Shown here: in pieces, positions 56,963 to 64,000 of the stretch
Layout of the letters: the number at the start of each line of letters is the position of its first letter
How positions within the stretch are numbered: position 1 is the stretch's first letter
From: Stappia indica
GTDB lineage: Bacteria; Pseudomonadota; Alphaproteobacteria; Rhizobiales; Stappiaceae
DNA length: 64,000 bases
Direction: 5' to 3'
Assembly (NCBI RefSeq): GCF_001696535.1
Contig: NZ_MBQE01000006.1
Coordinates: 464,976 to 528,975, forward strand
The notes under the pieces: generated by a model
The model's input: only the letters and a program-made list of their open reading frames with translations
What the model was told of the DNA's origin: nothing
Databases searched by the model: none
Position numbers and translations under genes: made by a program

Positions 56963-56987
56963 AACGCGCCGGCGGGGCCGGCGCGTT
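56963..56987 (-). terminator. Hairpin terminator between Rap1a-like gene and hemA
   Basis: Stem of 10-11 GC-rich base pairs (56963-56972 with 56978-56987) and a tight loop, followed on the minus strand by TTGCGTTTC. It lies between convergent genes, 33 bases beyond the hemA stop, and fits best as the hemA terminator. Confidence 0.7.
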
Positions 56988-57019
56988 GCGAAGTCTTGTA
57001 AAGGATCTGGCTTGAGGCG

Positions 57020-58240
57020 TCAGGCGACCGCCCGGGCCAGCGCGCACTGCGACCACAGCGACTCGATCGAGCGCACCAGATGGTCGATGTCGCCGTCGCT
57101 GTGCATCGGCGAGGGGGTGATGCGCAGCCGCTCCAGGCCCTTCGGCACCGTCGGATAGTTGATCGGCTGGATGTAGATCCCGTAGGTGTCGAGCAGGATG
57201 TCCGAGATCATCTTGCACTTGACCGGATCCTTCACCATCACCGGAACGATGTGGCTCGGATTGTCCATGTGCGGGATGCCGGCGGCATCGAGCTTGCGGC
57301 GCAGCGTCGCCACCCGGTTGCGGTGGCGCAGGCGCAGCGCCTCGCCGTCGGCCGACTTGAGATACTTGATCGAGGCGCAGGCGCCGGCGGCCAAAGCCGG
57401 CGGCAGCGCGGTGGTGAAGATGAAGCCGGAGGCGAAGGAGCGCACGAAGTCGCACAGGGACTCGGAGGCGGCGATGTAGCCGCCCATGACGCCGAACGCC
57501 TTGCCGAGCGTGCCCTCGATCACCGTCAGGCGGTCCATCAGGCCCTCGCGCTCGGCGATGCCGCCGCCGCGCGGACCGTAGAGCCCGACCGCATGCACCT
57601 CGTCGAGATAGGTCATCGCGCCGTACTTCTCGGCGACGTCGCAGATTTCCTTGATCGGCGCGATGTCGCCATCCATCGAGTAGACGGATTCGAAGGCGAC
57701 GAGCTTCGGCCGGCCCGGCTCGATCTCTGCGAGCTGGCGCTCCAGGTCGGCAACGTCGTTGTGCTTCCAGATCCGCTTTTCGGCGCGCGAATGACGGATG
57801 CCCTCGATCATCGAGGCATGGTTCAGCGCGTCGGACAGCACCACGCAGCCCGGAAGGTGCGCGGCGAGCGTGCCGAGCGCGGCCCAGTTGGACACGTAGC
57901 CGGACGTGAACAGCAGGGCGGATTCCTTGCCGTGCAGGTCGGCCAGCTCGCGCTCGAGCAGCACATGATAGTGGTTGGTTCCGGAAATGTTGCGGGTGCC
58001 GCCGGCACCGGCGCCGCAGCGCTCGATCGCCTCGTGCATCGCATCGGTCACGACCGGCTGGAGGCCCATGCCGAGATAGTCGTTGGAGCACCACACCGCG
58101 ACTTCATGAGAGCCGTTCTGCGTGTAGCGGGTCGCGCGGGGGAAATTGCCCGTCTGACGCTCGAGATCCGCGAAAACCCGGTAGCGGCCTTCCTTGTGCA
58201 GTCCTTCGATCTTGTGTCGAAAGAAGCTCTCGTAATCCAT
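57020..58240 (-). CDS. hemA: 5-aminolevulinate synthase
   Basis: PLP enzyme that condenses glycine and succinyl-CoA to 5-aminolevulinate, the first step of haem synthesis by the C4 route used by Alphaproteobacteria. [10 protein letters not shown] near residue 50, [12 protein letters not shown] near 81, the [10 protein letters not shown] aspartate block near 213 and the PLP lysine in [13 protein letters not shown] near 244 are present. ATG 58240 has GGAGG about 5 bases upstream and gives 406 aa; MDYESFF is the typical start. It is divergent from trpS over a 403-base gap with no recognisable FNR site. Confidence 0.95.
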   Translation of the reverse strand: MDYESFFRHKIEGLHKEGRYRVFADLERQTGNFPRATRYTQNGSHEVAVWCSNDYLGMGLQPVVTDAMHEAIERCGAGAGGTRNISGTNHYHVLLERELADLHGKESALLFTSGYVSNWAALGTLAAHLPGCVVLSDALNHASMIEGIRHSRAEKRIWKHNDVADLERQLAEIEPGRPKLVAFESVYSMDGDIAPIKEICDVAEKYGAMTYLDEVHAVGLYGPRGGGIAEREGLMDRLTVIEGTLGKAFGVMGGYIAASESLCDFVRSFASGFIFTTALPPALAAGACASIKYLKSADGEALRLRHRNRVATLRRKLDAAGIPHMDNPSHIVPVMVKDPVKCKMISDILLDTYGIYIQPINYPTVPKGLERLRITPSPMHSDGDIDHLVRSIESLWSQCALARAVA

Positions 58241-58643
58241 TCCGGCCTCCGGACCTCTTGCGGGGGTGCTGACAGCAACTATGCGTCGATTCATACGAGG
58301 TTTCAAATACTCGCAAATTAGTCTCGTTCCAACCTATAACCGATGGGCGCGGCTGCGTGAATTGGGAATATGCCGAATGGGCGTTTCGACGCAGGCAGAC
58401 CCTTTCCGTCCAGGAGGTTTGCGGTCTTTCGCTCAAGCCGGAACGCATCCCGCTGCAGGCCCGGCTTTGCCCGCAGGCGTTGCCCATATGCAAGGCCGGC
58501 CGGCGAAAACGGTGCGGTCCGCGCTCCGGCCTCCCTTGTCGCTTGCACCGCGCGCCCGGCTTCGCCATAACCCGCGGGCGCACGGCACCTGCCATGCGCC
58601 GCATCCTGCGATCGACCCGAGGTCCAAACTGGGGGACAGTCAT
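58241..58643. other. Divergent hemA/trpS intergenic region
   Basis: 403 bases with no gene I can support; open frames here are extensions of hemA or trpS without homology. The AT-rich stretch around 58280-58345 must contain promoters for both genes. I searched for an FNR-type TTGAT-N4-ATCAA box for hemA and see none. TATAAC at 58335-58340 could be a -10 for trpS. Confidence 0.4.
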
Positions 58644-59720
58644 TTGACCGAGTTTCAGCCGCGCGTTTTCTCCGGCGTCCAGCCTACCGGCAACCTGCAT
58701 CTTGGCAACTATCTCGGCGCCATCGCGCGCTTCGTGCCGCTGCAGGACGAGATGCCGGCGATCTATTGCGTCGTCGACCTGCATGCGATCACCGTCAAGC
58801 ACGATCCCGCGCTCCTCGCCGGGACGACGCGCGAGGTGACCGCCGCCTATCTGGCCGCAGGCATCGACCCGAAGAAGGCGATCATCTTCAACCAGAGCCA
58901 GGTCCGCGAACATGCGGAGCTTGCCTGGATCTTCAACTGCATCGCCCGCATCGGTTGGCTGAGCCGCATGACCCAGTTCAAGGAGAAGGCGGGCAAGAAC
59001 CGGGAGAATGCCTCGGTCGGCCTGTTCGCCTATCCGACGCTGATGGCGGCCGACATCCTGGCCTATCGCGCGACGCATGTGCCGGTGGGCGACGATCAGA
59101 AGCAGCATCTGGAGCTGACCCGCGACATCGCGCAGAAGTTCAACAACGACTTCGCGGACCAGATCAAGGAACTGGGCCTCGGCATTCCAAACCCGACGCC
59201 GAGCCCGGAACTGCCGGACGAGCTGTTCTTCCCGTTGACCGAGCCGATGATCGCCGGACCCGCGACGCGGATCATGAGCCTGCGCGACGGCACCAAGAAG
59301 ATGTCGAAGTCGGACCCGTCGGACCTGTCGCGCATCAACCTGCGCGACTCGGCCGAGGAGATCGCCAAGAAGATCCGCAAGGCCAAGACCGATCCGGAGC
59401 CGCTTCCCAGCGAAATGGACGGTCTTGCCGAGCGTCCCGAGGCGGCCAACCTCGTCGGCATCTACGCGGCCCTGTCGGGCAAGTCCAAGGACGCGGTGCT
59501 TTCGGAGTTCGCCGGCCAGCCCTTCTCGGTCTTCAAGCCGGCGCTTGCCGATCTTGCGGTCGACAAGCTGGCGCCGATGACCGGCGAGATGAACCGCCTG
59601 CTCGCCGATCCCGGCCATATCGACGCGGTGCTGCGCGATGGCGCCGGCCGTGCGTCGGAGATTGCCGGCCCGGTGCTGCGCGATGCCCGTCGCATCATGG
59701 GCTTCCTGGAAGGCCGCTGA
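58644..59720 (+). CDS. trpS: Tryptophanyl-tRNA synthetase
   Basis: Class I aminoacyl-tRNA synthetase that charges tRNA-Trp. The HIGH-type motif is [12 protein letters not shown] near residue 14 and the KMSKS motif KKMSKSDPS near 217. The start is most likely TTG 58644: homology begins immediately ([10 protein letters not shown]), and GGGGGA stands about 8 bases upstream, while the open frame continues to 58266 without homology. Length is 358 aa. A hairpin terminator follows at 59759-59787. Confidence 0.93.
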   Translation: MTEFQPRVFSGVQPTGNLHLGNYLGAIARFVPLQDEMPAIYCVVDLHAITVKHDPALLAGTTREVTAAYLAAGIDPKKAIIFNQSQVREHAELAWIFNCIARIGWLSRMTQFKEKAGKNRENASVGLFAYPTLMAADILAYRATHVPVGDDQKQHLELTRDIAQKFNNDFADQIKELGLGIPNPTPSPELPDELFFPLTEPMIAGPATRIMSLRDGTKKMSKSDPSDLSRINLRDSAEEIAKKIRKAKTDPEPLPSEMDGLAERPEAANLVGIYAALSGKSKDAVLSEFAGQPFSVFKPALADLAVDKLAPMTGEMNRLLADPGHIDAVLRDGAGRASEIAGPVLRDARRIMGFLEGR

Positions 59721-59758
59721 GCCGGCATCGCCAGCAGCTTCTCCTTCAGGAGTGTTTC

Positions 59759-59787
59759 GGGCCGCGGACATCGTCTGCGGCCCTTTT
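59759..59787 (+). terminator. Rho-independent terminator of trpS
   Basis: Eleven base pairs (59759-59769 with 59773-59783, one G-U), ATC loop, followed by TTTT. It stands 39 bases after the trpS stop. Confidence 0.85.
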
Positions 59788-59879
59788 CATATGTGCCGGC
59801 CCCCGGCGCAGTGGTCCCGGCCCAGTCGTTCGGGCAGCGGGCTTGTCTTCCGGGCCCTTGCGGGTCTAGTGTTCGGGTC

Positions 59880-59894
59880 GAACAAAAGAGGAAC
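59880..59894. promoter_or_regulatory. LexA (SOS) box upstream of mmcB
   Basis: GAAC (59880-59883), seven bases, GAAC (59891-59894): the alphaproteobacterial LexA box GAAC-N7-GAAC (equivalently GTTC-N7-GTTC). It ends 13 bases before the mmcB start codon. The motif alone is expected about once by chance in a 64-kb window, so its position in front of a known SOS gene family is the main support. Confidence 0.65.
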
Positions 59895-59907
59895 GGGGCT
59901 TCTGAGG

Positions 59908-60405
59908 ATGAGCGGGCAACGCATCCAGCTCGACCAGCCGCTGGTCGACGGCCGGCAATCGGAGACGGCCTTGCGGGTCTGGCGCGGGGCCGCGCGCCTG
60001 TTGCGGCAGCTGCGGTTTGCCTGCGTCGGCGAGCTGACGCTGGCCTCGGGCCGGCGGGCGGACATCGCCGCCATCGGGCCCAAGGGCGAGATCTGGATCG
60101 TCGAGGTGAAGTCGTCGCTGGCGGACCTGCGCGCCGACAGCAAGTGGCCGGACTACCGCCTGCATTGCGACCGGCTGTTCTTCGCCACCCATGCCGACGT
60201 GCCGGCGGACGTCTTTCCGCCGGATGCCGGGCTCATTCTGTCCGACGGGTTCGGTGCGGAAATCCTGCGCCAGGCGCCCGAACACCGCCTGCCGGCCGCG
60301 ACCCGCAAGGCGGTGCTTCTGAGATTCGCGCAGTCCGCCGCCCTGCGGCTTCACGACCTGCACGATCCCGACGCGCGGGCGGCAACCGGCTACGGTCTGC
60401 TTTGA
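59908..60405 (+). CDS. mmcB: MmcB family DNA repair protein
   Basis: Predicted nuclease-fold protein of the MmcB family (DUF2161-type); in Caulobacter mmcB is an SOS-induced gene needed for resistance to mitomycin C. The restriction-endonuclease-like core is visible as RRADIAAIGPKGEIWIVEVKSS near residues 48-69, with D...E-x-K residues, followed by DSKWPDYRLHCDRLFF. ATG 59908 gives 165 aa; the open frame starts earlier without homology. A LexA box ends 13 bases before the start, matching SOS control. It converges on actR. Confidence 0.88.
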   Translation: MSGQRIQLDQPLVDGRQSETALRVWRGAARLLRQLRFACVGELTLASGRRADIAAIGPKGEIWIVEVKSSLADLRADSKWPDYRLHCDRLFFATHADVPADVFPPDAGLILSDGFGAEILRQAPEHRLPAATRKAVLLRFAQSAALRLHDLHDPDARAATGYGLL

Positions 60406-60465
60406 AGGCCCCCCAAGACAGGAAAGGTCCAAGAAAGGATCACAGCGAGGGGGCCGCGGGAAGGA

Positions 60466-61020
60466 TCAGCGCGGGGCGCGCTTGGCGAGGATCCGCTGCA
60501 GCGTCCGGCGGTGCATGTTGAGCCGCCGGGCCGTCTCCGAGACGTTGCGGTCGCACAACTCGTAGACGCGCTGGATATGTTCCCACCGCACCCGGTCGGC
60601 CGACATCGGGTTTTCCGGCGGCGGCGCCTTCTCCTCGCCCTCCGAAAGCAGGGCGGCGAGCACGTCGTCCGCGTCCGCGGGCTTTGCCAGATAATCGACG
60701 GCGCCCAGCTTCACGGCGGTGACGGCGGTGGCGATGTTGCCGTAGCCGGTCAGGATCACCACCCGCGCATCCGGCTTGCGGGTGCGGATCGCCTCGACCA
60801 CGTCGAGGCCGCTGCCGTCCTCCAGCCGCATGTCGACAACCGCATAATCCGGCGCATCGGCCTGGATCGCCTCCAGCGCCTCGCGCACGCTGTCCGCGGT
60901 CACGGTGGTGAAGCCGCGCTTCTCCATCGCCCGCGCCAGCCGCTGCTGGAACGGGCGGTCGTCGTCCACGATAAGCAGATTGCCCTCAACGACGCTGTCC
61001 GTTCCCGACTGCTCACTCAT
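60466..61020 (-). CDS. actR: Redox response regulator ActR/RegA/PrrA
   Basis: Global redox response regulator partner of the ActS/RegB kinase, controlling respiration, carbon and nitrogen fixation and acid tolerance in Alphaproteobacteria. The receiver has LIVDDDRPF near 16 and the phospho-acceptor Asp63 in YAVVDMRLEDGSG; the conserved Lys lies in DYLAKPAD. The C-terminus has a Fis-type helix-turn-helix (NVSETARRLNMHRRTLQRIL). Length 184 aa is exactly typical. It follows actS on the minus strand by 58 bases. Confidence 0.95.
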   Translation of the reverse strand: MSEQSGTDSVVEGNLLIVDDDRPFQQRLARAMEKRGFTTVTADSVREALEAIQADAPDYAVVDMRLEDGSGLDVVEAIRTRKPDARVVILTGYGNIATAVTAVKLGAVDYLAKPADADDVLAALLSEGEEKAPPPENPMSADRVRWEHIQRVYELCDRNVSETARRLNMHRRTLQRILAKRAPR

Positions 61021-61078
61021 CGCACCGTCCCGTTCGTTCTGCCGCCATGCCGTCCGCCAGCGGATCTCTTTAGACCTT

Positions 61079-62479
61079 TTATAAGTGCGTTTCGCCTGCG
61101 GGCAAATCGGGCGGCCGGGTTGCTCCTGCGTCATTTGCACTCGCGCCCAGGTGCCACGGGGACCGGCCGTCGCGCGGCCAGGCGATGCGCACCACGGCGC
61201 CGCGTTCCGGCGGCGGGCGGTTGCGCAGGCGCAGGTCCGCGCCCGTGCGCTCCAGCAGCGTCTTGGCGATGAAGAAGCCGAGGCCCAGCCCGCCGCCGGT
61301 CTGGCCCTGGCCCGGCCGGCCGTCGCGGGCCCCGCGCGCGGTGACATAAGGTTCGCCGAGCCTGGCCATCACGTCGGGCGAAAAGCCCTGGCCGTCGTCG
61401 GAGATTTCCAGCAGCACCTGCGTGCCCGTCCAGCGGGCGGAGACCGTCACCGTGGTGTCGGCGAAGTCGACGGCGTTTTCCAGCAGATTGCCGAGCCCGT
61501 AATACATGGCCGGATTGCGCCGGGCCATCGGCTCGTCGCCCTCGCCCTGGATGTCGATGCGGATGCGCGCGCCATAGGCCCGGGCCGGCTCCACCACCTG
61601 GTCGATCATGTGCGACAGCTTCTCGCCGCGGAAATGCTGGTCGCGGTCGTCGGACAGCGAGGAGAGCTTGGAGAGGATCTCGCGGCAGCGCTCGGCCTGC
61701 GACAGGATCAAAGCCAGCTCCTCCTTCAAGGTCTCCGCGGACAGAGGGTTCTTCTCGTCGGCAAGGTCGCGCACCAGCTCCTTGGCCGACAGGTAGACGG
61801 TGGCGAGCGGCGTGCCGAGCTCGTGCGCGGCCGCCGCGGCCAGCCCGTCGAGGGCGTGGAGGTGCTGCTCGCGCGCCAGCACCAGCTCGCTGGCGGTCAG
61901 GGCGTCGGAGAGCTGGCGCGCTTCCTCGGCGACGCGGAACGCATAGATGCTCATGAAGGCCAGCGAACAGACCAGCGCGATCCACAGGCCGATCGCATAG
62001 ACCGGCGGCAGGCGGAAGGTCTGGCCCTCCGGCCAGGGCAGCGGCAGGTGAAAGGTCGCGATCAGCGTCGCGATCACCGCGGCGAGCAGGCCGAGATAGA
62101 GAGTGTTGCGGGCCGACAGGCCGGCGGCCGACACCATGACTGGCGCCAGCAGCAGGAAGACGAAGGGATTGCCGAGACCGCCTGTCAGATAAAGCAGGCC
62201 GCCGAGCTGCATCAGGTCGTAGGCGAGCTGCAGCGCCGCATAGCGCTCCGACAGGCGCTGCGACTGGGGCGAGCGGACCTTGAGAAAGATGTTGAGCCAG
62301 GCCGAGGCGGCGACCAGCGCGGCGCAATAGGACAGCGGCAGCGGGTAGGCCAGATAGAAGTGCACGACGACGAGAGCGGCGGTCTGGCCGGCGATCGCCA
62401 GCCAGCGCAGGCGCACCAATGTGTCGAGCTTCAGCCGTCGGTGCGGGGAGCCGAGTTCGGGTCTGTCGGTTTCGTCCAT
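61079..62479 (-). CDS. actS: Redox sensor histidine kinase ActS/RegB/PrrB
   Basis: Membrane sensor kinase of the RegB family. Six helices lie in about residues 25-185. The quinone-binding motif GGLGNPF is at 100-106; the phospho-acceptor His219 lies in AAAAHELGTPLATV; Cys265 in QAERCREILSKLSSL corresponds to the redox-active cysteine of Rhodobacter RegB. The HATPase domain has NLLENAVDFA near 345 and GGGLGLGFFIAKTLLE. The 466-aa product ends with a hydrophilic tail. It lies upstream of actR on the same strand, whereas in some relatives the pair is divergent. Confidence 0.94.
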   Translation of the reverse strand: MDETDRPELGSPHRRLKLDTLVRLRWLAIAGQTAALVVVHFYLAYPLPLSYCAALVAASAWLNIFLKVRSPQSQRLSERYAALQLAYDLMQLGGLLYLTGGLGNPFVFLLLAPVMVSAAGLSARNTLYLGLLAAVIATLIATFHLPLPWPEGQTFRLPPVYAIGLWIALVCSLAFMSIYAFRVAEEARQLSDALTASELVLAREQHLHALDGLAAAAAHELGTPLATVYLSAKELVRDLADEKNPLSAETLKEELALILSQAERCREILSKLSSLSDDRDQHFRGEKLSHMIDQVVEPARAYGARIRIDIQGEGDEPMARRNPAMYYGLGNLLENAVDFADTTVTVSARWTGTQVLLEISDDGQGFSPDVMARLGEPYVTARGARDGRPGQGQTGGGLGLGFFIAKTLLERTGADLRLRNRPPPERGAVVRIAWPRDGRSPWHLGASANDAGATRPPDLPAGETHL

Positions 62480-62762
62480 CGTGTCCTGCCGGCGTGCCTG
62501 AGAGGTTTGCGCCTGTTGTGGCGCGCGCGCCGGGCCGCGTCAAATCGGGGAGAGCCCGGGCGGGAGCCGCCCTCGCTGGAGCCCCCGTGCCGGCGCTGCG
62601 GGACGTCGCGGCAGCCAATCAGCCCTTGGCAGGGCGGCCCTGCCATGCTAGCCGATGCTGCGAGTTTGAGCGCGCGGGCTTTGCGTGTCGGCAAGCGACT
62701 TTGCGGGCGACATGGGGCTGCGGGCCGGAATCTGGATGTCATCGAGACAGGGTAGCTGACGC

Positions 62763-63254
62763 ATGAGCGACACGAACGACGCGGCCGCGGGCCAGGGCAA
62801 CGAGGCCGGCGGCGCACCGGGCATGAGCATTCTCGCCCAGTACATCAAGGACCTCTCCTTCGAGAACCCGAACGCGCCGGGATCGCTGCAGCCGCAGGAG
62901 CAGCCCAAGCTCGACATCAACGTCAATGTCGGCGCCCAGCCGATGGGCGAGAACCAGTTCGAGGTGGTGCTGACGCTGACCGCAAGCGCCAAGACCTCGG
63001 CGATGACCGTCTTCGCCATCGAGCTGGTCTATGGCGGCCTGTTCCGCATCGTCGGCGTGCCGCAGGAGCACCTGCACCCGTTCGTGCTGATCGAGTGCCC
63101 GCGCATGCTCTTCCCCTTCGCCCGCAACATCCTGGCCGAGGCCTCGCGCAATGGCGGCTTCCCGCCCCTGATGCTCGACCCGATCGATTTTGCGGCGCTC
63201 TACCGGCAGAATGCCGCGCAGGCCCAGGCGGCCGGCGAGCAGAAGCCGAACTGA
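62763..63254 (+). CDS. secB: Protein-export chaperone SecB
   Basis: Tetrameric cytoplasmic chaperone that keeps preproteins unfolded and delivers them to SecA. After a low-complexity N-terminus (about 1-20), [18 protein letters not shown] near 22-39 is the SecB signature; [31 protein letters not shown] and [17 protein letters not shown], spread along about 50-145, follow in the usual order. Length is 163 aa. A strong bidirectional terminator follows. Confidence 0.95.
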   Translation: MSDTNDAAAGQGNEAGGAPGMSILAQYIKDLSFENPNAPGSLQPQEQPKLDINVNVGAQPMGENQFEVVLTLTASAKTSAMTVFAIELVYGGLFRIVGVPQEHLHPFVLIECPRMLFPFARNILAEASRNGGFPPLMLDPIDFAALYRQNAAQAQAAGEQKPN

Positions 63255-63280
63255 TTCACCTGCCCTTGCTGCAGGATGCG

Positions 63281-63312
63281 AAAAAGCCGCGGACGATGTC
63301 CGCGGCTTTTTT
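63281..63312. terminator. Bidirectional Rho-independent terminator after secB
   Basis: A perfect 14-bp inverted repeat (63281-63294 with 63298-63311) with a GAT loop. The outer pairs are AAAAA and TTTTT, so both strands end in a U-tract. It separates the convergent secB and DUF2852 genes. Confidence 0.9.
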
Positions 63313-63341
63313 CGTTCTGGGGCATCCGCAGAACGGAGGCG

Positions 63342-63797
63342 TCATGCCTCCGGCGATGCCGGACCGCGGCCGCGATCGGCCATGAAGCGGTCGAACTCTT
63401 CCTGGTCGCGTGCCCGCCGCAGCTCCTGCAGGAACGCGTCGAACTCCGCCCGCATCTCGTCGATGCGCGCACGCTCTTCCTCGAGCCGCTTCAGCTCGCG
63501 GGCCCGGTAGTCGTCGAAAGCGGCGTTTCCGGTCGGGCGGACGTCGGAAAAGCCCCGGCCCGAAGACAGGCCCTGGCCGAAGGGGCTGGCGTTCCACTGC
63601 TCGCGCGCATCGCGTGCGAGGTTCGGAAGGCGGTCGCCCCACAGGATATAGGCCAGCATCGCAAGGCCGAGCGGCCAGAAGACGATGAAGCCGAGCACCA
63701 TCAGGCCGATCGTCGTCGGCGACCAGCCGGGACGGATCGCCGGACGGCACGAAGCCCCCGCGGGGCCGCTTGCATGGGTTGCGGTTCCGTAGCTCAT
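63342..63797 (-). CDS. DUF2852 membrane protein
   Basis: Small protein of the DUF2852 family, confined to Alphaproteobacteria and of unknown function. One membrane segment (TTIGLMVLGFIVFWPLGLAM, near residues 28-47) is followed by the family-typical WGDRLPNLARDAR. The C-terminal half (about 92-140) is a charged helix rich in Glu and Arg, likely a coiled coil on the cytoplasmic side. ATG 63797 has AGGAG about 7 bases upstream and gives 151 aa. Confidence 0.88.
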   Translation of the reverse strand: MSYGTATHASGPAGASCRPAIRPGWSPTTIGLMVLGFIVFWPLGLAMLAYILWGDRLPNLARDAREQWNASPFGQGLSSGRGFSDVRPTGNAAFDDYRARELKRLEEERARIDEMRAEFDAFLQELRRARDQEEFDRFMADRGRGPASPEA

Positions 63798-64000
63798 CTA
63801 CACTCCTCTCGTGTTCGAGAACGATTTTGATGTGGGAACGGTGTCCCCCGCATTCAAGAAAATCCGTACGCCGCGCAAATCCGGCAGGAGGTCGGCCGCG
63901 TCGGGAATGCCGTCCGCATGTCCGCGGGAGGCAAACCGATGCGCGAGAGGGCGGGCGTATATGGGAGGGGGAGGCAAGACCGCCGAGAATGGCCCGGGTC
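63798..64000. other. Right-end region upstream of DUF2852 gene
   Basis: 203 bases without a supported gene. It must contain the DUF2852 promoter. ATG at 63989 with purine-rich GGGAGGGGGAGG at 63963-63974 could begin a plus-strand gene running off the window, but the spacing is long and only four codons are visible, so it is not called. Confidence 0.35.

Noticed and set aside
58241..58643. Expected FNR-type box before hemA
   Set aside because: No TTGAT-N4-ATCAA or close variant is visible.
63813..63822. GTTC-GA-GAAC inverted repeat upstream of the DUF2852 gene, resembling LexA half-sites
   Set aside because: The alphaproteobacterial LexA box needs a direct repeat with seven bases between halves; the spacing and orientation are wrong.
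63989..64000. Start of a plus-strand gene (ATG then A-R-V codons) at the window edge
   Set aside because: Only four codons are visible and the purine-rich stretch is too far upstream for confident assignment.

Overview
This is a contiguous, gene-dense, GC-rich chromosomal segment (about two-thirds GC by eye) of an alphaproteobacterium, most likely order Hyphomicrobiales (Rhizobiales), with a Stappia/Labrenzia-like gene content as the best guess. The supporting markers are 5-aminolevulinate synthase (C4 haem pathway), the ActS/ActR (RegB/RegA) redox pair, an OlsB-like ornithine-lipid acyltransferase, MmcB, a DUF2852 protein, the rhizobial-type helix-hairpin-helix tail, an alphaproteobacterial LexA box and a CtrA-type TTAA-N7-TTAA box. 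I see no rRNA, tRNA, CRISPR array, IS element or integrase. Sixty protein genes are called, including one 57-codon gene too short for ordinary ORF lists.

Layout. 1-8.6 kb: end of an LpxL-like acyltransferase gene, a TRAP permease pair without a binding protein, a sulfatase/phosphonate monoester hydrolase, nagA with a sugar kinase, and an intracellular PHA depolymerase fused to a helix-hairpin-helix tail. 8.9-15.6 kb: hemW-rdgB-rph divergent from hrcA, then a ThiF/MoeB-like E1, a DUF45 metallopeptidase and a Bcr/CflA exporter. 15.7-25.9 kb: PBP1A, DUF1330 and GNAT genes, OlsB-like acyltransferase, hybrid histidine kinase, LLM oxidoreductase, ComM-like ATPase, YbjQ. 25.9-35.4 kb: cysK, dut, coaBC, an LpoA-like lipoprotein, rsmI, a small membrane protein, yraN, gshB, a membrane spermidine-synthase-like protein and maiA.

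35.5-53.9 kb is the most coherent functional region: a reductive pyrimidine catabolism locus. preT-preA (dihydropyrimidine dehydrogenase) plus an EamA transporter form one + strand unit. A second, about 11.7 kb + strand unit runs from mmsA through a zinc amidohydrolase (probable beta-ureidopropionase), dihydropyrimidinase and a NitT/TauT-type ABC importer to a strong terminator at 53.85 kb. Between the units lie two tandem RutR-type TetR genes. Three palindromes close to the E. coli RutR consensus (TTGACCAnnTGGTCAA) lie at 35.5 and 41.8 kb, in front of preT and between rutR and mmsA. Five genes of unknown function are embedded in the second unit. Three consecutive ones (48.4-50.7 kb) appear to encode four copies of the same layout, two membrane helices followed by a soluble beta-rich domain, and are translationally coupled to the importer genes. 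This is the best candidate for something undescribed here.

53.9-64 kb: glpD-glpR, a Rap1a-like secreted protein, hemA, trpS, mmcB (with a LexA box just before its start), actR-actS, secB and a DUF2852 gene. Most remaining genes are ordinary housekeeping genes.
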